Assembly (NCBI GenBank): GCA_023254815.1
Contig: JALRKI010000033.1
Span: forward strand, 1 to 7,633
DNA from: Flavobacteriaceae bacterium
GTDB taxonomy: Bacteria > Bacteroidota > Bacteroidia > Flavobacteriales > Flavobacteriaceae
Direction: 5' to 3'
DNA: 7,633 nt
Part shown: positions 1 to 6,386 of the stretch, piece by piece
How positions within the stretch are numbered: position 1 is the first letter of the stretch
Layout of the letters: the number at the start of each line of letters is the position of its first letter
Notes under the pieces: model-generated
What the model saw: the letters and a program-made list of their open reading frames with translations, nothing else
Database searches by the model: none
Told to the model about the DNA's origin: nothing
Translations under genes and position numbers: made by a program

Positions 1-885
1 CAAAATTCTCAATTCTTCAGCTCGTCGAAAACTATAGCCAATGCGCAAGTTGAATCCTCTATCAGGAAAAAGTTCCACACCAAAAATCACGTGTCTTAGG
101 GCCTTATTGGCAAAACTTATCTTTTCATTGGTTTGATTTCCATCCAAATCGGTTTCAACTCTTGCTGGACTTGGCGCGCCTAAAGGCCATTGTTGGAGAT
201 TCTCAAGTGTCAAGTGCCAGCGGATTGGAACGTTTTCCAATTTTTGAGATAATCCAAGCGTAATTTCAAATGGCAAATGTTCTTGAATACCAGCATAGGT
301 TTTAAGCTGAACTCCAATATTTCTTAATGCAATGGCCATATTAAAATCCAGGTCTTCATTGATGTACACAAGTCCTAAATCTGAAGCCAGGCCGATTGAG
401 TTGTATTGTTCCAGTTTGGAGGTAATGATTTTAACAGCAGCACCCCCATAAAAATCTGACCGTCCTAATCGTCGTGCATATCCTACAGACAAAGCGGACT
501 CGGACGCCGAAAATTCATTTGTAGGGACTCCGGCCTCGTCATATCCGTCAAATTTGCCATAGTTAACGAATTGAACTCCAATATGAAAAGTTTGCACGCG
601 CCTGTCGATAGTAAAAGCATAGGAGGCCGTACCATAAGAAATATCTCCTAAGTAATTGGCAAAATTTAGGGCCAATTGGTGGTCCATTTCAGGGTTAATG
701 GCCGCAGGATTATAAAGACCTTGGCTAACGTCGTAATCGATATTGGTAATGGTCTTTCCTCCTAAACCAGCCTGTCTTGGAGATGACATGAGATTCAAAA
801 ATTGGTAAGTTGAATTGCCTCCAATTTGTCCATAAGAAGACAAACTGCTCAACAACACCAAAAAGACCAACCTACAACAGATCAT
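1..885 (-). CDS. porQ: Type IX secretion system outer-membrane protein PorQ (C-terminus cut by window edge)
   Basis: Reading the minus strand from the ATG at 885 gives 295 codons open to base 1, so the C-terminus is missing (the family is usually about 330-345 residues, from memory). Residues 1-19 form a signal peptide with a hydrophobic core (LVFLVLLSSL) and likely cleavage after SYG. The mature start, YQFLNLMSSPRQAGLGG (28-44), is typical of the PorV/PorQ/FadL-like barrel family. VNYGKFDGYDE (107-117) is a stretch I recognise from PorQ. The rest alternates polar and hydrophobic residues as a beta-barrel would. In Porphyromonas gingivalis, PorQ holds PorZ in the PorU-V-Q-Z attachment complex, which processes and anchors type IX cargo on the cell surface. 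The start is firm: an in-frame TGA lies at 900-898, and AAAGG (896-892) is a plausible ribosome-binding site. The gene lies 61 bp downstream of lon with no convincing terminator between, so co-transcription is likely. Identification rests on recognition, not a search. Confidence 0.85.
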   Translation of the reverse strand, partial: MICCRLVFLVLLSSLSSYGQIGGNSTYQFLNLMSSPRQAGLGGKTITNIDYDVSQGLYNPAAINPEMDHQLALNFANYLGDISYGTASYAFTIDRRVQTFHIGVQFVNYGKFDGYDEAGVPTNEFSASESALSVGYARRLGRSDFYGGAAVKIITSKLEQYNSIGLASDLGLVYINEDLDFNMAIALRNIGVQLKTYAGIQEHLPFEITLGLSQKLENVPIRWHLTLENLQQWPLGAPSPARVETDLDGNQTNEKISFANKALRHVIFGVELFPDRGFNLRIGYSFRRAEELRIL

Positions 886-946
886 AAAACACCTTTGTCA
901 ATTCATACTCAAAACGTTAAACCAAATGAATTATTCTAAGATTGAC

Positions 947-3397
947 TTACAGGGCTTTTGCGCGCACCACCTTTTGAGAAGTAATCGCATAATCGATGAC
1001 TTCCTGCATGGTGTTCACATAATGGAAGGTCAAACCTTTGAGATAGTCTTGATTGATTTTTTCTACATCTTTTTTGTTTTCTTCACACAAAATTACTTCC
1101 TTGACTTTGGATCTTTTGGCCGCCAATATCTTTTCCTTTATTCCTCCAACGGGTAGCACTTTACCGCGTAACGTTATTTCGCCCGACATGGCTAATCCTT
1201 TCTTAACTCTGCGCTGAGTGAATGAAGACACCAAAGCGGTAAGCATAGTAATACCAGCGCTAGGACCATCTTTTGGCGTGGCTCCTTCCGGCACGTGAAT
1301 GTGGACATTGTAATTTTGAAAAACTGAGGCATCAATATTCAAATGAGAAGCGTTGCCTTTGATGAATTCCATTGCGATGGTAGCAGACTCTTTCATGACA
1401 GTTCCCAAATTGCCTGTAATGGTCAAGTTCCCTTTACCCTTCGACAATATAGATTCAATAAACAGAATATCACCACCTACACTGGTCCATGCCAAGCCTG
1501 TTGCAATGCCTGCCACTTCATTGGATTCGGACAAGTCCCGAAGCATTTTGGGAGGGCCAAGTATGTCCTCAACGTCCTGAGTTGAGGCCACTGTGTTATA
1601 GGGAATCTCCATTACAATATTTTTGGCAACATTTCGAACCATTTTGGCTAATTGCTTGTCTAGTCCCCTAACACCCGATTCGCGAGTATATCCCTCAACA
1701 ATCTGTTCAAGTTGTTTTTTATTGATTTTTAAGTCTTTATTTGACAAACCGTGTTCTTTGAGTTGCTTGGGCAACAGGTGTTTTTTTGCAATTTCAATTT
1801 TCTCTTCTATAGTGTAGCCATTGACAGCAATGAGCTCCATTCGGTCAAGCAAGGCTGGATGAATTGAATTCAAAGCATTGGCAGTCGCAATAAATAACAC
1901 CTTTGAGAGATCGTAGCCCATTTCAAGAAAGTTGTCATAAAATGCAGTGTTCTGCTCTGGGTCTAAAACTTCAAGCATGGCCGAAGAAGGATCTCCTTGG
2001 TGGGATTGGGTGAGTTTGTCAATTTCGTCTAACACGAAAACTGGATTAGATGTCTTCGCTTTTTTAATACTTTGAAGGATTCGACCCGGCATAGCTCCGA
2101 TGTAGGTTTTTCTGTGGCCACGAATCTCGGCCTCATCTCTCAATCCACCTAGAGACATTCTGACATATTCTCTACCCAGTGATTCTGCAATTGACTTACC
2201 CAAAGAAGTTTTTCCTACGCCTGGGGGACCATACAAACAAAGTATTGGCGACTTCATGTCGTTTCTGAGTTTCAATACAGCCAAATACTCTATTATTCTA
2301 TCTTTTACTTCCTCCAGTCCAAAATGATCTCTATCGAGGATTTTTCTGGCTCTAACCAAATCAAAAATATCATTGCTATAATCGTTCCAAGGCAAATCAA
2401 GAAACAAGTCCAAATAATTGCGCTGTACAGAATATTCAGCTACTTGAGGATTCATGCGCTGAAGTTTACCCAATTCTTTATCAAAATGTTTGGAAACAGC
2501 TTCGGACCATTTTTTAGATTTGGCCCTAATTTTCATTTCGTCAATTTCTTCCTCATAACTCAATCCACCCAATTCTTCCTGAATGGTTTTCATCTGTTGA
2601 TGCAAGAAATACTCCCTTTGTTGTTGATTAAGGTCGTTTTGAACCTTGGATTGAATGTCGTTTTTAAGTTCAAGTTTTTGGAACTCTAAAGTCATAAATC
2701 GTAGAGTAGACATTGCCCTTTCTTTCAAGTCATGTGTTTCTAATAAAGTTTGCTTTTCCTCTACTTTTAGGTTCATATTCGATGATACGAAGTTGATCAA
2801 AAAAGAACTACTCTCAATATTTTTGATGGCAAATGATGCCTCAGAAGGGATGTTTGGACTGTGCTTAATGATCTGCAATGCAATTTCTTTTATTGAATCA
2901 ACAATTGCGGAAAATTCGTGATCACTATAATCAGGTTTTGCATCTCCAATATCTTTTATTTTGGCCGTCATATAGGGCGATTCCCGTGTAATTGAGTCAA
3001 TTTGAAAGCGTTTCTTGCCTTGAATGATTACGGTTGTGTTACCATCAGGCATTTTTAATACCCGAAGAATTTTAGCGACTGTGCCTTGAAAATAAATGTC
3101 ATTGGCGCCAGGCTCCTCTACGGCAGAATCCTTTTGAGCAACAACTCCTATGATTTTGTCTCCATTATTGGCGTCTTTCAATAGTTCAATTGCAGAATCT
3201 CTTCCAGCGGTGATTGGAATTACAACCCCTGGAAATAGCACGGTATTTCGAAGAGGCAAAATAGGAAGTGAATCGGGTAGCGTTTCAGCGTTAATTTCAT
3301 CCTCATCCTCAGAAGTCATTAAGGGAATCAATTCGGAATTTTCATCAAAATCATTTGCTGACAGGTTGTCGATACTTAAAAAACTAGATTTAGCCAT
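947..3397 (-). CDS. lon: ATP-dependent endopeptidase La (Lon protease)
   Basis: This is a complete 816-residue LonA, a cytosolic AAA+ serine protease that unfolds and degrades damaged and regulatory proteins. An acidic extension (about 1-43) precedes the LON substrate-binding domain (about 44-240, starting LPILPLRNTVLFPG). A coiled-coil linker follows (about 240-300, QQQREYFLHQQMKTIQEELG). The AAA+ module has Walker A GPPGVGKT (390-397), Walker B VFVLDE (453-458), sensor-1 ATAN (504-507) and the arginine of LLDRME (R519); SGVRGLD (574-580) carries the sensor-2 arginine. The protease domain has KDGPSAG with catalytic S713 and GGIKEK with catalytic K756; the 43-residue spacing equals E. coli S679-K722. 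All key residues are present. E. coli Lon has 784 residues, and the difference is mostly the N-terminal extension. No Shine-Dalgarno is evident, as is common in this phylum. A 27 bp palindromic region starts 12 bp upstream and may control it. porQ follows on the same strand. Confidence 0.98.
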   Translation of the reverse strand: MAKSSFLSIDNLSANDFDENSELIPLMTSEDEDEINAETLPDSLPILPLRNTVLFPGVVIPITAGRDSAIELLKDANNGDKIIGVVAQKDSAVEEPGANDIYFQGTVAKILRVLKMPDGNTTVIIQGKKRFQIDSITRESPYMTAKIKDIGDAKPDYSDHEFSAIVDSIKEIALQIIKHSPNIPSEASFAIKNIESSSFLINFVSSNMNLKVEEKQTLLETHDLKERAMSTLRFMTLEFQKLELKNDIQSKVQNDLNQQQREYFLHQQMKTIQEELGGLSYEEEIDEMKIRAKSKKWSEAVSKHFDKELGKLQRMNPQVAEYSVQRNYLDLFLDLPWNDYSNDIFDLVRARKILDRDHFGLEEVKDRIIEYLAVLKLRNDMKSPILCLYGPPGVGKTSLGKSIAESLGREYVRMSLGGLRDEAEIRGHRKTYIGAMPGRILQSIKKAKTSNPVFVLDEIDKLTQSHQGDPSSAMLEVLDPEQNTAFYDNFLEMGYDLSKVLFIATANALNSIHPALLDRMELIAVNGYTIEEKIEIAKKHLLPKQLKEHGLSNKDLKINKKQLEQIVEGYTRESGVRGLDKQLAKMVRNVAKNIVMEIPYNTVASTQDVEDILGPPKMLRDLSESNEVAGIATGLAWTSVGGDILFIESILSKGKGNLTITGNLGTVMKESATIAMEFIKGNASHLNIDASVFQNYNVHIHVPEGATPKDGPSAGITMLTALVSSFTQRRVKKGLAMSGEITLRGKVLPVGGIKEKILAAKRSKVKEVILCEENKKDVEKINQDYLKGLTFHYVNTMQEVIDYAITSQKVVRAKAL

Positions 3398-3408
3398 ACG
3401 TCAAAGCG

Positions 3409-3435
3409 GACATTTTGTCACCTATGAGACAAAAT
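3409..3435 (-). promoter_or_regulatory. Palindromic operator-like site upstream of lon
   Basis: Two overlapping inverted repeats occupy the last 40 bp before the lon ATG. The larger has perfect 8 bp arms, ATTTTGTC (3412-3419) and GACAAAAT (3428-3435), with an 8 bp spacer. The smaller, GACATTTTGTC (3409-3419), is GACA and TGTC around TTT. Together they give three GACA/TGTC half-sites. The stems are AT-rich and have no following T-run, so a protein-binding site is likelier than a terminator. The arrangement differs from CIRCE, the HrcA operator (TTAGCACTC-N9-GAGTGCTAA). A weak promoter might lie just upstream on the minus strand (TTG at 3482-3480, TAATTTTT at 3455-3448), but its 24 bp spacing is long. 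If it is real, the palindrome would fall at or just after the transcription start, a position suited to repression. Function and regulator are inferred. Confidence 0.4.
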
Positions 3436-3544
3436 TCCTAAAGATTAAAAAATTATTAATTTGCTAAATATCTTAAAATCAAATATTTACAGGATATTTT
3501 ATCATTTTATCTTCTACTATGGTTCAATTGCTATGCCAGAAACC

Positions 3545-4885
3545 CTATACGCTCGAATCGTTTGAAAGATTGCCAATCCTAACTTTGTTCAAGAGAAACA
3601 AACCGATTATAAAAAAGGCAATGAAAAACAAAATTGAACCCCTCATGCTTCCAGTGACATCGGCTACGTATCCGTACATGGACATTCCCAAAACGATTCC
3701 TATTTTTTCTGACACATCATAAAAGCTAAAATATGAAGCGGAATCTTCAGTATTCAAAGGCAATAACTTGCTGTACGTCGATCGAGATAGCGATTGAATT
3801 CCTCCCATCACTAGCCCGACACAAGCGGCAGTAAAATAAAATTGATTTGGAGTTTCCACGAAATAGGCATAAATACAAATCAATGTCCATGTTAACAATA
3901 TCCACATCAATACTTGAATATTTCCAAATCGCTCCGACAAACGTGCTGTGGCAAGTGCACCTGCCATTGCTACTAACTGAATCAATAAAATACTAACAAT
4001 GAGTCCAGTTGTTGGATCTTGAGTGCCCCATTCCAATTCCTCCACTGCAAAATAGGTCGCTGCAAGCATAATGGTTTGGACTGCCATGCTGTACACAAAG
4101 AAAGCTCTCAAAAATCGTTTTAACGTTAAGTTATCTCCTAATGCAACCCAAATACTATTGAGTTCATTAAAGCCATTCATCATTACTTTTTTAGTGATTT
4201 TCCGCGTGTCATGAGTTCCCTTCGGTAAGTGCTTAAAGGTATATTGAGCAAATGACATCCACCAAATTCCCACCAGGACAAATGAAATGCGTGTAGGAAG
4301 GGCTTCACTTTCAAAACCAAAAACTTCATGATTGAGAATCATGAATAAATTGAGTAATAAAAGTAGTACGCTGCCAACATAACCCATGCTAAATCCTCTT
4401 GCGCTGACTGTATCCTGTTGCTCTGGATATGCGATATCGGGCAAATATGAATTGTAGAACACCAAACTACCCCAAAATCCAATCAAAGCCAGCATATAAC
4501 ACAATACTCCTATCAAAAGGCTGTCCAACGAAAACCAAAATAAACCTATGCATGACAATCCACCCAAATAGCAGAAAAACTTGAGAAAGGATAATTTGTT
4601 CCCAACATAATCGGAAATTCCCGATAGTATTGGGGACATGAATGATATGATCAAAAAGCTAAAAGCGGTAACATACCCTATTAAGGAGTCGTTATTGAGC
4701 GATAGCCCTAAAAACTCGACAGTATCACTGACTTTATTGCCATCTTCATCTTTAATGACGGTTATTGCTCCATAAAACAGCGGGAAAACTGCTGATGTTA
4801 CCACCAATGGATAAACTGAATTTGCCCAGTCGTAAAACGCCCAAGCGTTCAATAATTTTTTACTTCCCTTTTTTAAATTGGCCAT
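3545..4885 (-). CDS. MFS transporter of the UMF1 / Atg22-like family
   Basis: This is a complete 446-residue inner-membrane protein with about 12 hydrophobic segments (roughly 21-42, 67-90, 100-120, 122-142, 164-185, 199-216, 260-283, 294-312, 322-341, 347-366, 390-409, 415-433) and a charged central loop (about 217-255). Family signatures are NAWAFYDWANS (13-23), the MFS motif-A-like loop SPILSGISDYVGNK (84-97), FYNSYLPDIAYP (143-154), GGIQSLSRSTYSKLLP (361-376) and FSFYDVSEKIG (386-396). These match the bacterial UMF1 group, related to yeast Atg22, a vacuolar amino-acid effluxer. The bacterial substrate is generally unknown, and nothing here reveals it. The length is normal and no key motif is missing. 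It starts 81 bp after the M48 gene and ends 147 bp before lon, with a TACATTTG element upstream, so it may have its own promoter. The start at 4885 fits the usual short basic N-terminus before FYDWANS. Superfamily certain, family probable, substrate unassigned. Confidence 0.9.
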   Translation of the reverse strand: MANLKKGSKKLLNAWAFYDWANSVYPLVVTSAVFPLFYGAITVIKDEDGNKVSDTVEFLGLSLNNDSLIGYVTAFSFLIISFMSPILSGISDYVGNKLSFLKFFCYLGGLSCIGLFWFSLDSLLIGVLCYMLALIGFWGSLVFYNSYLPDIAYPEQQDTVSARGFSMGYVGSVLLLLLNLFMILNHEVFGFESEALPTRISFVLVGIWWMSFAQYTFKHLPKGTHDTRKITKKVMMNGFNELNSIWVALGDNLTLKRFLRAFFVYSMAVQTIMLAATYFAVEELEWGTQDPTTGLIVSILLIQLVAMAGALATARLSERFGNIQVLMWILLTWTLICIYAYFVETPNQFYFTAACVGLVMGGIQSLSRSTYSKLLPLNTEDSASYFSFYDVSEKIGIVLGMSMYGYVADVTGSMRGSILFFIAFFIIGLFLLNKVRIGNLSNDSSV

Positions 4886-4916
4886 TTAACTTTATTTGAA
4901 AAGCAGGTTAAGCAGC

Positions 4917-4939
4917 TTGGATTCCCAAGGTCAATCCAA
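4917..4939. repeat. Short perfect inverted repeat upstream of the MFS gene
   Basis: TTGGATT (4917-4923) and AATCCAA (4933-4939) are exact inverse complements around a 9 bp spacer. The repeat overlaps the last bases of the TACATTTG promoter element and the likely start point of transporter transcription, so an operator is possible. It could also be a weak hairpin after the M48 gene, but no T-run follows on the minus strand. Seven-base arms can arise by chance. Confidence 0.3.
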
Positions 4940-4944
4940 ATGTA
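4937..4944 (-). promoter_or_regulatory. Candidate -7 promoter element for the MFS transporter
   Basis: The minus strand reads TACATTTG, an exact match to the Bacteroidota -7 consensus TAnnTTTG. It lies in the 81 bp gap after the M48 stop codon and would give a leader of about 45-50 nt before the ATG at 4885. No clear TTG -33 element sits 17-23 bp upstream. It is therefore a plausible but unconfirmed internal promoter. Confidence 0.4.
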
Positions 4945-4966
4945 GCCAAAATAAATTTAGAGGAGC

Positions 4967-5794
4967 CTATTCTGGTCGGAAGCTCGTCACACCAAATTTT
5001 GCTGCTTCATCTTTCGCACTTTGGACTAAAGATTTAAGCTGTTCAATTCGCGTTTCATGAGAAGGATGCGTGCTCAAGAATTCAGGTGGTGCAGATCCAT
5101 TGGCATTTTGTTTCATTCTAACCCACAATTCAGGTGCCAATTCTGGATTGTATCCCGCAATAGCCATAAGATATATTCCTATTTTATCGGCCTCACTTTC
5201 GTGTTTGCGACTGTAGGGCAATATTCCTAAGACAGTACTTCCTACCCCATAGGCCATCATAAACTTGTCTCTATCCTTTTGAGATTTGTCTTGAGTGGCA
5301 GCACCTACTGCCAAAGCACCCAGTTGTTGAATACCGGCATAACTCATACGTTGTTGTCCATGATTGGCGAGAGCATGTGCAACCTCATGTCCCATGACTG
5401 CAGCAATTCCCGACTCGGTTTTAGCGATAGGCAATATGCCTGTGTAAAAAACAATTTTACCTCCCGGCATGCACCAGGCATTGACTAAAGTATCTTTAAC
5501 CAAATTGTAATCCCAGCGATAATCATTGAGGTAGCCAACAGAGCCATTGGCATCCAAATAGCGCTCTGCGGCTATGGCAATGCGTCGGCCTACTCTCGAT
5601 ATCATTTCAGCTTCTGAACCCGTTTTTATGGTCTGATGCTCAGACAAAAATTGGTCGTATTGCTGAAAAGCCATAGGAAACAACTGTGAATTTGGTACCA
5701 AGGCAATCGTTTTTTGTTGGGTAAAGGGATTCGTAGCACAAGAGGCCAGAAAAATCAAGAGAATAATTGATTTAAAAATAGAAAAGAGTTTCAT
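4967..5794 (-). CDS. M48 family zinc metalloprotease, predicted lipoprotein
   Basis: This is a complete 275-residue protein. The N-terminus is a lipoprotein signal: KLFSIFKSIILLIFLASC, with lipobox LASC and acylated Cys19. The residues after Cys19 (ATNPF) lack an acidic Bacteroidota surface-export signal, so a periplasm-facing anchor is likelier. The catalytic HEVAH (136-140) supplies two zinc histidines and E137. The third ligand is in the ESEAD segment (199-203, most likely E201). PGGKIVFYTGIL (110-121) and the C-terminal FLSTHPSHETRIEQL (239-253) are typical of the OMA1/BepA/LoiP-like M48 group. Relatives such as E. coli BepA and LoiP degrade misassembled or damaged envelope proteins; the same role here is inferred. 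No TPR domain follows, so it is a stand-alone protease rather than a BepA-type fusion. It diverges from msrB across a 118 bp spacer with promoter-like elements and is the first gene of the minus-strand block seen here. Confidence 0.92.
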   Translation of the reverse strand: MKLFSIFKSIILLIFLASCATNPFTQQKTIALVPNSQLFPMAFQQYDQFLSEHQTIKTGSEAEMISRVGRRIAIAAERYLDANGSVGYLNDYRWDYNLVKDTLVNAWCMPGGKIVFYTGILPIAKTESGIAAVMGHEVAHALANHGQQRMSYAGIQQLGALAVGAATQDKSQKDRDKFMMAYGVGSTVLGILPYSRKHESEADKIGIYLMAIAGYNPELAPELWVRMKQNANGSAPPEFLSTHPSHETRIEQLKSLVQSAKDEAAKFGVTSFRPE

Positions 5795-5814
5795 GACAAA
5801 ATAGATTTAGAAAT

Positions 5815-5822
5815 CAAATTTA
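5815..5822 (-). promoter_or_regulatory. Candidate -7 element proximal to the M48 gene
   Basis: The minus strand reads TAAATTTG, an exact match to TAnnTTTG, 20 bp before the ATG at 5794. It would give a leader of roughly 14 nt. No TTG lies at the expected -33 distance; the nearest (in CCCTTTG) is only 5 bp upstream. It competes with the distal pair at 5860-5887. Confidence 0.4.
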
Positions 5823-5859
5823 AAGAACAAAGGGATAAAGGCGTGTTAATATGCTGAAA

Positions 5860-5887
5860 TAAATTTAGTAGCACGGTTTTTGAGCAA
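5860..5887 (-). promoter_or_regulatory. Candidate distal promoter of the M48 gene
   Basis: On the minus strand TTG (5887-5885) is followed after 17 bp by TAAATTTA (5867-5860). This fits the Bacteroidota TTG-N17-23-TAnnTTTG layout with one mismatch, in the last base of the -7 element. It would give a leader of roughly 60 nt. Its -33 element overlaps the spacer of the msrB promoter on the other strand, so polymerase binding could be mutually exclusive. Confidence 0.3.
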
Positions 5888-5908
5888 TCAATTTAAACCA
5901 TAAATTTA
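5877..5908 (+). promoter_or_regulatory. Candidate promoter of the msrB pair
   Basis: TTTTTG (5877-5882) is followed 18 bp later by TAAATTTA (5901-5908), which matches TAnnTTTG except for the final base. Spacing fits the Bacteroidota consensus. The -7 element ends only 4 bp before the ATG at 5913, so a transcript from here would be leaderless or nearly so. A second TAAATTTA at 5860-5867 has no TTG at the right distance on this strand. Confidence 0.4.
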
Positions 5909-5912
5909 CAAC

Positions 5913-6386
5913 ATGAAAAAAGGAGTCTTATTGTGCAGTATTGTAGTCTTTGTGAGTTGTCAAGCCCAAACAAAGCAATCCGAAAAGAAATCATTTCCCA
6001 TTCAAAAAACTGAAACGGAATGGAAAAAAGAACTTAGCGAAATGGAATTTTTTGTACTGAGAAAAGCAGGAACTGAACGTGCTTTTAGCAGTGAATTAAA
6101 TAACAATCATGCGGAAGGTGTGTACCACTGCGCTGCATGCGGTACTCCCCTTTTCAATAGTGAGAACAAATTTGACTCTGGAACAGGATGGCCCAGTTTT
6201 GACCGAGAAATCGAAGGAAATGTAGCTTTTTCGGTGGATTACAATTTAGGCTATGCTAGAACTGAGGAGCATTGCGCCACTTGTGGGGGCCATTTGGGGC
6301 ATGTTTTCAACGATGGTCCAAGAAAAACTACTGGCAAAAGACATTGTATCAACGGAGTTGCTTTGGACTTCAAACCCAAAAATTAA
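5913..6386 (+). CDS. msrB: Peptide-methionine (R)-S-oxide reductase MsrB, envelope lipoprotein form
   Basis: This complete 157-residue MsrB reduces methionine-(R)-sulfoxide in oxidised proteins. Residues 1-16 are a lipoprotein signal ending VVFVSC, with lipidated Cys16 followed by QAQT. No acidic surface-export signal is evident, so a periplasm-facing location is likely. The SelR domain spans about 33-153: TEWKKELSEMEFFVLRKAGTE, zinc pair C73/C76 (CAAC), GTGWPSF (90-96), zinc pair C121/C124 (CATC), GGHLGHVFNDGP (125-136), and RHCIN with catalytic C145. The position often holding the resolving cysteine (GCGWPSF in many MsrBs) is threonine (T91). Outside the signal, lipid and zinc cysteines, only C145 remains, so recycling probably depends directly on an outside thiol donor. 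No Shine-Dalgarno is visible. It is first in a two-gene unit with a cytosolic paralog, which it overlaps by one base, and diverges from the M48 protease gene. Confidence 0.95.
   Translation: MKKGVLLCSIVVFVSCQAQTKQSEKKSFPIQKTETEWKKELSEMEFFVLRKAGTERAFSSELNNNHAEGVYHCAACGTPLFNSENKFDSGTGWPSFDREIEGNVAFSVDYNLGYARTEEHCATCGGHLGHVFNDGPRKTTGKRHCINGVALDFKPKN

Noticed and set aside
900..932. Inverted repeat AATTCAT / ATGAATT between lon and porQ as a terminator
   Set aside because: The 7 bp stem is almost all A-T, the loop is 19 bases, and no T-run follows on the minus strand; it is more likely chance in AT-rich DNA.
926..3467. Several plus-strand open frames of 60-121 codons opposite lon, including 926-1156 and 2324-2689
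   Set aside because: They lie antisense within lon or across its ends, match no domain I recognise, and have low-complexity Phe/Ile- or Ser-rich composition as expected from the complement of a coding gene.
3519..3722. Plus-strand 67-codon open frame opposite the end of the transporter gene
   Set aside because: It is the complement of a membrane-protein coding region, with no recognisable domain; its start lies in the lon-side spacer by chance.
5279..5488. Plus-strand 69-codon open frame opposite the M48 gene
   Set aside because: It is antisense to the conserved catalytic region and has no features of its own.
6272..6385. N-terminal extension of the second msrB from an in-frame ATG at 6272
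   Set aside because: It re-reads the end of the first msrB in another frame and has no MsrB similarity. The ATG at 6386 in TAATG gives the normal family length.
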